Shown here piece by piece: positions 1-10,735 of a DNA stretch of 64,000 nt. Numbering within the stretch: the first letter of the stretch is position 1; every line of letters starts with the position of its first letter. The notes under the pieces are model-generated. The model ran no database searches. It was given only the letters and a program-made list of their open reading frames with translations, and was not told the DNA's origin. The translations under genes and the position numbers were made by a program. This stretch comes from Onchocerca volvulus (Eukaryota > Nematoda > Chromadorea > Rhabditida > Onchocercidae), in the NCBI GenBank assembly GCA_000499405.2, contig HG738137.1, positions 4,092,001-4,156,000 on the forward strand, written 5' to 3'.

Positions 1-2580
1 TAATAACAGCATCATACTCAATATCGGCATTCTCCGACAATAACTCCATCAAATGCATATTGATTTCTTTAGCTAAAAAACAGCTATTCTTAACATTTAA
101 TGAATTTTGTATGTTGAGGAAATCCAAAAAGGAACTTTTTCATTGCTTTCATTTCACAACACGTAAAACGAAATTTCTAAAATGAGACGTTGGGTTATGC
201 CAATATCGACTTACCAGTATACCATTTACTTCGGACTTAAATCCCATTCATTTTTAATGCAATTGTCAGACTATCCATCAAATATCTTATACACGAATGT
301 CAAAACATAAATTTTTAGTAAAAATCATGTTGTATCAAAATATTCGATATAGCCCAATGACAAGCAAGTACTGTCTAGAATAGCATGGTGTGCATTTGTG
401 AAACTATGCACATATCGCTTTGAACGTCCACTATTGTTTATATTTAAAAGAAACCAAAACCTTTAAGCTGTGAATCATTTAAACATGGTAGTACAGCTGT
501 CAAATAAGATGAAAGATATTGCAGAAGTCCAACAGAATGCATTTTCAGGAAACGGTTCAACCAAATAAGAGCAGTCATTCGAGTGAGAGTACTTCCTTCA
601 GTACAAGCATGTACTATCAGAACATTGATCATGTCATTCAATTCAGCCTGTAAAAAAACTAAAAAAGGTAAATCTATTTTTTGGACTTGATCTTTCCGCT
701 TTTTAAGAATTTAAAGCGAAACTTACTTCGTCACCATCTTTCTGCTCCTGCATTCGTTCAAGGAATTGCCCTAGAATTGTTTCTGTGGCATCTCGGACAC
801 CTGGCTGACTATCGTTCAGCATTTGGAATAAACCATCTAGAACTTCGGGAAGATATGTCGAAATGGATAGCTCTGGTGCTGTCAACAAAGCTGACAGCTG
901 GAAAATTCAAATAATTTAGAAATAAAAAAATGCAAATTATAATTTTAAATTCAGTGTTGCAGGAAAAAACTACAATCATAATGGTAAAAGATTAACGCAG
1001 ATTCACCCAAGAAACAACAAATCTTCGATTTGAGCTGTTCTGGGAGTATATTCTGTCGCGGACCAACGACATCAAAGTTGAAATTTCGAATGAGTTCGTA
1101 GCAAGTACAATATCCTGCAAATTCGAACCAAATTTATCTCAAAAAGTTGAATGGAATTTTATCTAACACGGTTAAGGAGCGAAATAAAATATCGTAAATA
1201 TAGATGGTTTCATCTTACTAGTCAGTAATTTAACAGTTCGAAGTGTTAATCAGTGGTATTATGATATCATCTGATGTATTTCAAAATGAAGTTTCACACC
1301 TTTAGCAGACGATCCAATAGTTCTGCTCCACTGCGCACATTTAAATCTGTATCGGCAGATAACTGAAAATACAATCAATTCTTAAGCTAAAAAAATCAAA
1401 TTAATTCTGGCGAACATGAGAATTAAAGAAAACTGAGCATAGAAAGAGTCCCATATAAAAGTTATGCATAAACTTACCCGCCAGAGAGTATCAAAAAGTT
1501 CATCGAAATGAGACAAAGCGGATGAACGGCATATTTTCACAATATTATACAATGACTGCAAATAAACTTTTATTCAGTAGGCGAAGAAATAGACCAATAA
1601 ACTTCTCTGAAATCATATTGCATTCTTTAATTACTAACTGCAAAGTAAACTTTTAAGTGAACAAAATGAACGGATACTCAGTCACACATACCTTTTCAGC
1701 TAAAAAATGAAAATTTTTAATAACTTTGAATGTAGTGAACATAAACTCAAACTTACAATTTCTATTACATGCAATGGGAATAAAGAGGCAAATTACTGCT
1801 TGAATTTACTTCGACTTAAAATTTCATGCACAGAAAAAAAGAATTTCTTTACAGAGGACTTTTGCATATTAATCACTATTAATTAAATAATATTCCATTT
1901 ACCTCACAAGCATAGTATCGTACTCGAGGATCGGGATCACTGAAACAAGTTAGAACTGGTTCGATCAATTGCGAAGTATAATCAGCAGTGTTCTGCAATA
2001 TTCGAATAATAAATTCCAAATGAATAATAATTTTTGTTTAGCACAAAAGCTAACAATTGCTAAAAAAAGTCCACCAAACTTGATTCATAAATTATGAATT
2101 AAGGCTTCTTTCGAAGATGATGAGATTGAAACCAGACTTAACTTCAGTCTGATTTCAATCTCATTTATATCTTACCTTTCCCAAAGCAATCGCTGCAGCT
2201 GCTAAGCCAATTAGACCACCCTTTCGTACATGCGCGTTTTGTGCTATTGTCAAGCTTTTTAACACAGCAAGCAACTTTTCCAGCTGTGACAAATGATTCG
2301 CTTGCAGTAAATCCCGCACTTGTCTGAACAAATGATTAAACAATTGGAAATTGTTACAAAAATGACTGGTAAGGTTTTAAAAATCACAAAAAAATATTTT
2401 TCACAAATCCTTGAATTTTTCAATCACTTATAATCACAAGAGGATACAAAGATAAGCACTAAGACAAAATGAATCAAACTTCTCTATATCAAGAGCAGCA
2501 GCTTTTCTCTTCTCATATAGTTTATCAGTGAGTGTTCTTACCAAAGTCGCAGTAAGTGGTGCATATTGAGCATCAACCAT
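1..2580 (-). CDS. vac14: VAC14, PIKfyve-complex scaffold (partial, C-terminus beyond left edge)
   Basis: VAC14 is the HEAT-repeat scaffold that holds the PIKfyve/FIG4 complex making PI(3,5)P2 on endosomes and lysosomes. The start ATG is at 2580; the first exon (2580-2480) reads [20 protein letters not shown], close to the VAC14 N-terminus. Exon 2 (2323-2176) carries [19 protein letters not shown], the family signature. Later exons near 1992-1903, 1560-1485, 1365-1302, 1115-1000, 905-703 and 652-470 give the alpha-solenoid, including [32 protein letters not shown] and [13 protein letters not shown]. The last visible exon (about 73-1) reads [17 protein letters not shown]. Joins checked between the first exons keep frame (exons 1+2 = 249 nt). 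The C-terminal Vac14 domain lies outside the window. The next gene upstream on the same strand, the GNA1-like gene, ends 846 bases away. Identification is firm; some internal splice sites are approximate. Confidence 0.93.
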
Positions 2581-3425
2581 GTTCCTATAAATTTATGCAG
2601 ACCATGGTTTAATTAATTTTCTACTGCGAGTAACTCCAGCAATTAGTTATATCACTACTAAAACATATATAAACGTAGCCAATCTGTATATTCCTTTCCA
2701 ATTCAGTAATATTGCACTGATTCATAGTATGTTGCTAACGGAAAATTCAACATTCTCATTCTGGTCAGTCCTCATCCGTATAACATCATTCTATATCAGA
2801 ATAAATTTTTCCATCTAATCGAATTCTTTTAATGTTCTTTTTGTATGATAGTACATTGTGGAACCACTAAACAGCATCGCTCTATAAGTCATATTGACTG
2901 AAATAACCAATTACTTCAGTATCAAACAACTGCAGCGTTAATTCTTAAAACTTTATATCAAATTAAGATCAAAAACTGAGAAAATAACGATAAAAACTAG
3001 CATTCAAACAAGGGACAGAAAATTAACATGCTTGACAACGAAAAAACTGGGATTTGATGGACAAGAGAAACCGAAAACAAATAGGTAAATCAAGTTTCAA
3101 ATAAGATTCATGAAATGTAGCAAAACATCAGTAACTGTCCTTTATGATAAAAAAAAAAGAAGTGCAAACTTGGAATTAAAAAATCAGAAATATATGGTAA
3201 TAATTCTAGCAAATTCAAAAAGTAATAATAGAACTATGCAACGAGGAAGATTATGAATACGAACAATGCATAATTTAAATATCAATAAAAAAAATTAATG
3301 AAGTAACTGATAAACAATATTTTTCAAGATTATCAAAAATAACAAAATACGAAAATTCTTTGATACCCTCGAAAGAGCTAATTTCAACTTTTAAATAAAA
3401 TTAGAAAATTTAAAGCTTTTATAAG
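2581..3425. other. Intergenic, VAC14 5' flank
   Basis: Very AT-rich DNA between the VAC14 start and the stop of the GNA1-like gene, both on the minus strand. Only short, low-quality open frames were seen, with no recognisable exon or RNA gene. It should hold the VAC14 promoter and the 3' UTR of the upstream gene. Confidence 0.6.
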
Positions 3426-4489
3426 TTATATAATTTCTATTTGTCTGTTTTCTTTAAAACTTTGTGAAAGAGAAATATTTCTGGTGTCTTTTTTAAAACC
3501 GAGTTCTTCGTAGCAAGAAATCATGTCAACATTACATTCTAATAATAATTTGAATACACCAATATGTCGTGCTAATGATGCGAGGTACTGACAAAGAATT
3601 TCGGGTAAAAAAAGATCTAAAACTGTTTTATCGACAACGACATCTCCTATTCGTCCAAAATATCCAGCTTCATGAGTAAATTTAAATTCAAGAAAAAGCG
3701 TTGCTGATGCTACGATGCGTTTTACACTGAAATTAATAAAACTTTAATTGACTTTAAAAAAAGTTACGAATGGAAATAATTGAAAATTCTAGAATTTCAG
3801 TCTCGATTTTAAAAAGAGAAATGAAAAAACGTATTCAATCTGTTCAATTACAATAATATAATTATGAAGGTGGTGAAGCGCTGCGCATTGCATTAAACCT
3901 GTAAAAACTGCACTAACTCAGCCTTACGTAATTTTCATGAAGTGAACAACAGCAACATATGATAACAATATGATAAATAAATTTTATGAATTTTTGGACA
4001 GTCACTAAGTCAAATCATTGTTACACAGTGAACTTCATATGACCTATTGTATGCTATTCAGTATTAGATAGATGCATCTAAACTTAGTGATTATGAAAGA
4101 TCTACTACAATCTCTCAAAAAAAGATACAAACCTTCGTGAGTACATATCCAGCGTGATTTCAGCCGTCTCATCAAGCTGTGACAACAGTTCCAAATAGCC
4201 AAGATATCCATCATTCCACCTTAATGTCCGAAGTTCATAACCTTCAGGTACACTAGGTAATTCATCTCGAAAACGAACAAAATCCAGAAAGCTTTCAGCA
4301 AAGATGGATGAATAGCCTGTAAAAGAAGAAGGTTACAAAAACAGAAATTGAATTTAATGAAATAAAACGAATACTTTTTACTCGAACTCAAACAATAGAA
4401 AAACCTGGTTGCACGGGATATTGATGTAATTTTCCTTCCATAGCTTTCAGATTTTTCAACTGTCTGTTCAATTGCTTCATTTCATCCAT
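3426..4489 (-). CDS. GNA1-like glucosamine-6-phosphate N-acetyltransferase, degenerate
   Basis: GNA1 enzymes (GNAT fold) acetylate glucosamine-6-phosphate on the route to UDP-GlcNAc and chitin. Three exons, 4489-4405, 4316-4133 and 3726-3426, join in frame to a 189-residue protein with stop TAA at 3426. Family features: VPEGYELRTLR and GYLELLSQLDE in the N-terminal half; RIVASATLFLEFKFTHEAG, GRIGDVVVD and SCYEELGF in the C-terminal half. Two things are odd. The acetyl-CoA loop that follows VVVD in the family (an R/Q-x-x-G-x-G/A type loop, for example RGKQLG) reads VLDLFLPE here, so the pyrophosphate-binding residues are gone. The stretch of about 20-25 residues between the two halves is missing from the open model and survives only as a frame-broken exon relic in the intron (3831-3898). 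Either this is a non-catalytic or diverged paralogue, or a decaying gene. Family assignment is good; activity is doubtful. Confidence 0.75.
3831..3898 (-). pseudogene. Broken GNA1 middle-exon relic inside the intron
   Basis: On the minus strand a TTTTTACAG acceptor is followed by 68 bases ending before a GTTTTT donor. One frame reads RFNAMRSASPP, then a stop. A frame shifted by one base reads HNYIIVIEQIEY. Both halves match consecutive parts of the GNA1 family core (compare RFEAMRTSVP then NYHIVVIED in C. elegans GNA-1, quoted from memory). The length is not a multiple of three and including it would break the frame, whereas skipping it keeps the gene open. A sequencing or assembly error is the simple alternative. 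Confidence 0.5.
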
Positions 4490-5566
4490 TCCTTCAGTCG
4501 AATACAATGGTTAACTGCACGTCGTTAAGTATTCCTAAACAATGGCTAATCAAATTTCTTTTTCTTTAATGACAGTTTCATGGAAATCAAGTAGAAAAAA
4601 CAAAACCAATATGGAATTGAGAGTATTCGAAAAACCGGTATTCGCAATGTCCGCACATCATAGTCTAAATTGATAAGATGAAAAAATATTGCCGTGAATG
4701 TTTGTTGGGCAAACTAAACCTCTTGATCTCTTGATCCCACTGCAATGATTTCGAGGGATGCCGAATTAACATATTCTTATATTGATTCTTGCCATTCATT
4801 TCAGGTGAAATTAATCTGGAAAAGTAGAAGCTGAAATGGAACATGAGTGAAATATCACTAAATCCTTCATGATCTGCAATATCGGATTAATGCAGCTCTA
4901 TGGACAATTGCTTGGAGATCTCGGATCACCTAAAAATAAAGATTGCAGTGACTCATGACATATTTGAATTTAAAAAATTGATTAGGAAAATATATGCATA
5001 ACCCTCACAACTAACAAAAAAGGGTACAAAAGTCCAGACGTGTCATTTTAGGAGGGAATTTCAACGGAACAGTAAGGAAATTGATGTTGGCCACCGGCCG
5101 AGACAGAGACAACAATACACCTTTCCGGCCGCAATTTAATATTTGGGCGGCAAAAGCTGTGATACACTGGTAGTGATCTATGTTCTGGTGCGGGAAACGT
5201 AACAAGTTAGTTTGTTGGGTCTTTTGACATTTGTTAGGATCATATTTTTGAGCGGAGGGAGAGGGAATCACTGTTAACAATCATTTCTCGTTATCAAAAC
5301 AATAGAAAAAGGGATGAAATTACTCTAAATGGAACTCGTTTAAAACGACAAACTTACATTTTTTCGTGAACTGAACCACCAATATTCTCTAAAAAAAGAA
5401 ATCGGTTGCAGTTTTTTCTTGTGAATGCAATTTTATTTGATTATCAATTGTTTATCTTTAACTGTTGATTTGGATCTTGTTTAATAAGCTTTTCATTTAC
5501 ATTCTTAATTATCTCAAGCATGTAATTATTTTGTCTATTTTTTTTCTTTTTTTTTTTTTTTTTGTA
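4490..5566. other. Divergent intergenic region with a CpG-richer patch
   Basis: This lies between the minus-strand GNA1-like gene and the plus-strand CEP97 gene, so it should contain both promoters. Between about 5040 and 5220 base composition shifts to GC- and CpG-richer sequence (CCGGCCG twice), unlike the surroundings. A minus-strand open frame of 89 codons (5280-5011) crosses it; I recognise no family in it and cannot say whether it is coding, a 5' exon or chance. Confidence 0.4.
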
Positions 5567-5568
5567 AG

Positions 5569-6245
5569 TAGAAGAAATTTGCATGCGATCTTTAATTTTA
5601 ATGTTTCATCCGCTGTATTCATTATTAAATAGTCTGCAGGTTTGGATAATTTGAATGTTAGCATTATGAATGGTGGAGAAAGTGATTGAATAGTTGCGCA
5701 AACTGTATTCGTTACAAGGTTGTTTTCAGTTTTCTTCGATTTATCAATTTGGGACTTCTCGGAATTTAAGTATTTTACCGATTTTTTTGTAATAAAAAAG
5801 GAGCAAGAATTCGCACGCGATCTTTAATCTTAACAGTATATCCGCCGTATATTTTGTTAAATAGCCTGCATGAATAATTTGGATGCTTGTAGTACTATGA
5901 ATGTTGGAGGAAGTAGTTGCAGTACAACCTTGTAGTGGATACAGCTTGCATAGTTGCTCAATCTGTATCCACTAAAAGATTGTTCTCAGTTTGCTTCGAT
6001 TTACCGAATGGGGATTCTCGGAACTTAAATATTTTACCGATTTTTTTGTAATAAAAAAGGAGCAAGAAATTTACACTTGATCTTAAATCGTAATAGTATA
6101 TCCACCGTATTTATTGTTAAATAGCCTGCAGATTTGGATAATTCGGAGCTTATATCATTATGGATGGTGGAGAAAGTGACTGCACAGTTGCGCAAGCTGT
6201 ATCTACTGCAAGGTTGCTCTCAGTTTGTCTTGGTTTACCTTGGAA
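5569..6245 (+). repeat. Tandem triplication (about 230-260 bp units) over the first CEP97 exon
   Basis: Three diverged direct copies begin near 5569, 5801 and 6061. Landmarks recur in each: a GCGATCTTTAAT-like start, TATTxTTAAATAGCCTGCA, a TATGxATGGTGGAGxAAGT box, a CAGTTTxCTTCGATTTA-like box, then ACCGATTTTTTTGTAATAAAAAAGG at the junctions between units. Spacing of the equivalent CGATC/TGATC landmark is 232 and then 260 bases; the middle unit carries a small internal duplication (TAGTGGATACAGCTTGCATAGTTGCTCAATC area). The third unit includes the start of the CEP97 coding frame; the corresponding frames in the first and second units are closed by stops. Confidence 0.85.
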
Positions 6246-9200
6246 ATTGTCGAACTTATGCTTTACGCTATAATTGTAGGTTGTCAGCGGGAGATGCCGA
6301 AGACTGCAATAAATTATTCAGTCAAACTTCTATTGATTTATCCAACAAGAAGTTGGAGAAATTGTCAAATTTGCGCGAAAATTATGCAAAAGTAGAAATG
6401 ATCAACCTATCTCACAATCAGTTCAAATTTATTAATAATTTGTCAAAATTTAATGCATGCCGTGAAGTGAGTTTTCCTTTTTTCAGTTTTTTCAAACAGA
6501 AAATATATTACATGTAGAATTTTTTGAATTTTCGTTCATTTTACTGCATTATATGTAGTTTGTGAGAAAAACAGGCAATGAACTAGTCAATGAATTATTT
6601 TGCAATGAAACTAAAAATCTACCACAATTTAGTAAGAAATGTCTTTGAGATAATTTCTTTCTTTGTTATAGTTAGATGTTAGTTTTAATGTACTGGAGCG
6701 ATTTTCGAGCTTTTTGCCGCTTGCTAATGTTTTAAAGCATCTTGACATTTCGCACAATGTTTTAAATAATTGTGATAATTTGGCAGCACTTACACAACTG
6801 GTTTGGCTTGATGTAGCTCATAATCATATCCAGGTTCTTTTTTTTTTTTTTTCTTTTTTCTTTGATAATTCTGCCAATTGTTTGGTTCATGTTAGATTAT
6901 CTTATATAAACGACAAAATCTTGTTTAGGTTCTTCCATTGCTCGATCGACTGACATATTTAACTTATTTGAACATCTCAAACAATCAACTTAATATTTTA
7001 CCGAATTTGAGCAAATTGCCTGTCTTGAGAATTCTCAATTTAAATGGCAATAAAATTAGCACTCTAGACGAACTTCATCGAACGATGCCACAATGTTTGC
7101 AAGATCTCGACATCGGTGCTAATGTAATCATAGATTTACGAGAGGTTATAGTTATCATTATTCTTATTTGTCGAAGTTTATCATTTTATATTGTAATGAT
7201 AGTTTTAATTTGTACTCAAGAAAATTAAATAGATATGTAACATTGATTATTTTCTTAATTTCAACGATGACTAATTTTTTAGGCTCAATACTTATTATGT
7301 TTAAAGAATATACGATCTGTAGTGTTTGCGGAAAATCCTTGTGTTCGTTTGGAAGGTCGCACTTTTTGCTATCGTCCATATCTTTATTGTTGTTGTCTCG
7401 AACGACTTCAAATTGTTGACGGAAAGGAACTTAGTGAAACTGAAATCATTAAAGGTACTTTGTCTATCACTATTTATTATCAGAAAATGTGAAAAGATGT
7501 TTTGGAAGTTATCTATTTCATGGTATCATTTGAGAATCCATCCAAACGACTGGAATAAAATTTCTTATTTTTTGGCATATACCATATTTTTATCAGATGC
7601 ATGGATATTACGAAATGCAGCAGAAATCTCAGGCAAGCCATCAGTTTTAAATCCTGAATGATTGTTTCAGGTGAAGAATTACATACCCATGCAAAAATAC
7701 GACGTATGGAAACGCATGCGCAGTTGTGTGCTTACCTTGAAAAAGAGTGTCCAGAAGATTGTCATCATTCATTTTCATCAGATGACAATCGTTTGATGAA
7801 GGTAATTTTCAAACAGATTATTTTCTAGAATTAAGGCTGTTTTTTAGAATGATATAGAGTTTAAATAATTCATATTGTTAAAAAGCTTGATAGTATGTGA
7901 ATTATTTAAATCTACATAACTCTAGAAAACAGTCTTTTTTTTGCAAGATTTCTGAAGATGATTAGGTATGTGGAGATTGTCATCACATATTTAGTTGTTT
8001 GCAGATTTTGAAGAAAAGACGGGAATACGCATTAAGACGTAAGGATGATACAACAAGTGAGGAATCAGCGGCAACAACTATTTCTCCATATAGAGAATGG
8101 CTTTCCAGATCAGCCTCTTCTATACCGAATCGTTTCGAATATAACAGTTACAGTACGGAACAGAAGGAAAATTGTGCGCTTCTGATTGAATTTGATGATT
8201 TATCATCTCTGTCAGCGAGGTAATCGCTCCAATTTTATGAATCTCTGTATGCAATTCTGCTTTTTATGAAACGCACAATTTTTTTCAGAAAGTTGCACAC
8301 TAAAATTCTCCAGAATATTCTTTATTTATTATAAATAACTTAAACACCATAATTTAATTCAAATATGGATATCTTGAGTATTTTTTCTTTTTAATATTCT
8401 TAATAAACTTCAATATTATGTAGTACATATTTTAGGATCAGCACACCTCCAACTTCTGCAAATTCTAATATATCTTCTACGGTTACTTTATCAGCTCCAT
8501 CAGTTTCATCCTCCACTCCAGTGAGATCATGTATTCAGTTAGTTATGCATTTCAGTTTTTCACTAGGATTTATTTTATACGAGTTTATTCTTTTGTTTCT
8601 TGTTCGATTCACATTAATGATTAATTATAGAAGAAAGCCGCAAGAAAAATCGATTCAAGTTCGCAAAACCTCAACTATAACAAAAAATATACCGAAAAAA
8701 GGCAGTGCTATTGATCACTCTGATCGGAGGTTTCTTTGAAACAATATCTTTTGGATATTTGCATTTTTTACTGTCATGAATTTTTTGTTGTGTACAACGC
8801 GCAGAATTAGTTAGATATGTTACTGAGTGTCATTTTATTTCGTAGTTGTCGGACTTATTTTAGATCAGAATTGATAAACAGTACAATTTTCCTAACATAA
8901 TCATAACGGCTCGAATTTTCACTTTCTACTCAAAAAACGTTCAATGAATTTCTAAGCAATAGAAAAAATATTACATGATTGGTTGTATTTTCAGTGGGAA
9001 ACGTCAAAAATCGTCGATAAGAAACATTGTAAGAGATCCTCCTAATAGGCCAAAGGTTGTAATTTAGCATATTCATGCATCTTTTAATGTATAATCTCAC
9101 ATCTGAGCAAATAAATGATGACTTTGAAACATAATGGGGCATAAGTTATACAACTTTTAGTTGTTACACAAGAAAAATAACCAGAAAATTGTCTGATTTC

Positions 9201-10735
9201 AAAAATCGGTGATTGCAATGCAGTCACGTCTTGGGAGTGTTTAGATTATCGCACTACTAATTAAGCTCTATTACTAAACAATTTAATTTTAATTTGAAAA
9301 ATTTCTTGCATCATGAAGTAAATGCATATATCTACTTCAGACTATATTAAGTTATTTCATTATTTCAGATTTCTATTCTTTCTGAATCAGTTGCGCAAAA
9401 CCCGAATTATCGCTTTATTTCTACAGAAAACTTCGGAGAAATTTCCTTTGTGAGTGCCCGCAAAGCTCGAAAATATAGTGAAAAGGAAAAGAAAGCCGCT
9501 TCATTTATTCAAGTAAACTGAGCTTGTTATTGGATTCTTATGCAAAAAATTGTTTACTGAATAAAAAATTTATAATAAACACGCAAGTTAGATGTTGCTA
9601 TTTCAGTTTGTCTGTAACTTCTGCAGAAATCTGAACGTTTTAAATATTTTTCATTGTTTGAACATACAGTACTTAAATTTTAGTCATGGTGGAGAAATAT
9701 GAAAATTCGACGAAAATATCGGGTATTTTTCCTCGAAAGGCGTATTCAACGTTTTGAAACACAACTCAGAGAAAAGTCAAACATAATACTAAACTTTGAA
9801 AAGCAATTTTCTAATCTAGAACGTAATATTGAAATAATCAAAACTGCGGTCGAACAGCAAGCTTCGAGGATTACAGAAATGCAAAAGTTTTTGACTGTAA
9901 GTTCCCGAAATTCCGATTTAAACAATGGTGAAATTTTCAAATTAATAAAAATATTCACATATATAATATGCTTTGATTATGACAATTTGTTTTCTCAGAA
10001 ATTTGTTGAAACATGTAATGAACGTCAGAAGTATATCTTGAATAAGTTATTGCCAGTTCCTGATGAATTACAATACATCTGGACATCAGAAACTGAAGTA
10101 CTGCTACAGTGGCAAAATCGTCAGTGTCTGGAGAAGCCGACAGGTTTGTTTTATTCACTAGTTTGATTTGTTTTCAATTTCAAAATCAGTGTGACAACAT
10201 GTTACTCTGTTAAAAAATCCAAACTATTTTAAATAATTCAAGTTCAAAAAAAAAGAAAAACCAGGCAATTATTTTAAGGGTATTTGATTACTGTGGATGA
10301 TCATCCATGCGGAATAGTTAGAGGTATTCAGAAAAAAGCTCTTGTTACAGATTTGGATTCAACAAAGGAATCTGTGTAAGTAATTTAATCGAATTTTCTA
10401 ATCTATGTGCTGTGTTTCCAAGTGACTATTATTATCAATTTCATATCATTTCCTTGCTTTTCGTCATTTATAGTATTTTGTAGTTAAATTGAATTCCGTT
10501 TTCAGTGTAAGAATACAATGTGTCTTCAATGAGTTTAGTGGAGATATCTCCGAATGTTTAGTAATTCCTTCACGCAAACAGGTTTGTCAATTTTTCAAAA
10601 TAAGCATTTCGGTGTGTTTATTGCATCTTTCAAATGCGAATATAATTTTGAGATCCATATGGTTTTTAGAAAACAGACTGTGTTAATGAAAATGAAATAC
10701 AACCTGTTCCGAGCCAAAATGAAAGTTTGAATTAA
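6164..10735 (+). CDS. cep97: CEP97-like centriolar protein (LRR + IQ motif)
   Basis: In animals CEP97 partners CP110 at the distal end of centrioles and restrains cilium assembly. Fifteen exons (6164-6466, 6672-6833, 6929-7144, 7283-7454, 7671-7801, 8005-8219, 8436-8537, 8631-8729, 8995-9055, 9369-9512, 9684-9896, 9999-10143, 10279-10375, 10506-10581, 10670-10735) sum to 2202 bases, 733 residues, with every phase matching. Residues about 50-280 are SDS22-type leucine-rich repeats (IDLSNKKLEKLSN, HLDISHNVLNNCDNL, YLNISNNQLNILPNL). A CEP97-type LRR cap follows: NPCVRLEGRTFCYRPYL then LERLQIVDGKELSETEI. Residues about 300-530 are serine-rich and low in structure. An IQ motif spans the exon 10/11 join (SFIQSWWRNMKIRRKYR, near residue 530) and runs into a coiled coil. 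The start is the first ATG of the open exon, inside the tandem repeat; an upstream exon cannot be excluded. Confidence 0.8.
7833..7936. repeat. Long imperfect inverted repeat in CEP97 intron 5
   Basis: The arm 7833-7876 (AAGGCTGTTTTTTAGAATGA...) pairs with the reverse complement of about 7893-7936 (AAGACTGTTTTCTAGAGTTA...) over roughly 44 bases with about 8 differences and a loop near TGTTAAAAAGCTTGATAG. Most differences are transitions, so an RNA of either strand would keep many as G-U pairs. It lies wholly between splice sites 7801 and 8005. It could be a small MITE-like insertion or a hairpin RNA source. Confidence 0.75.
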
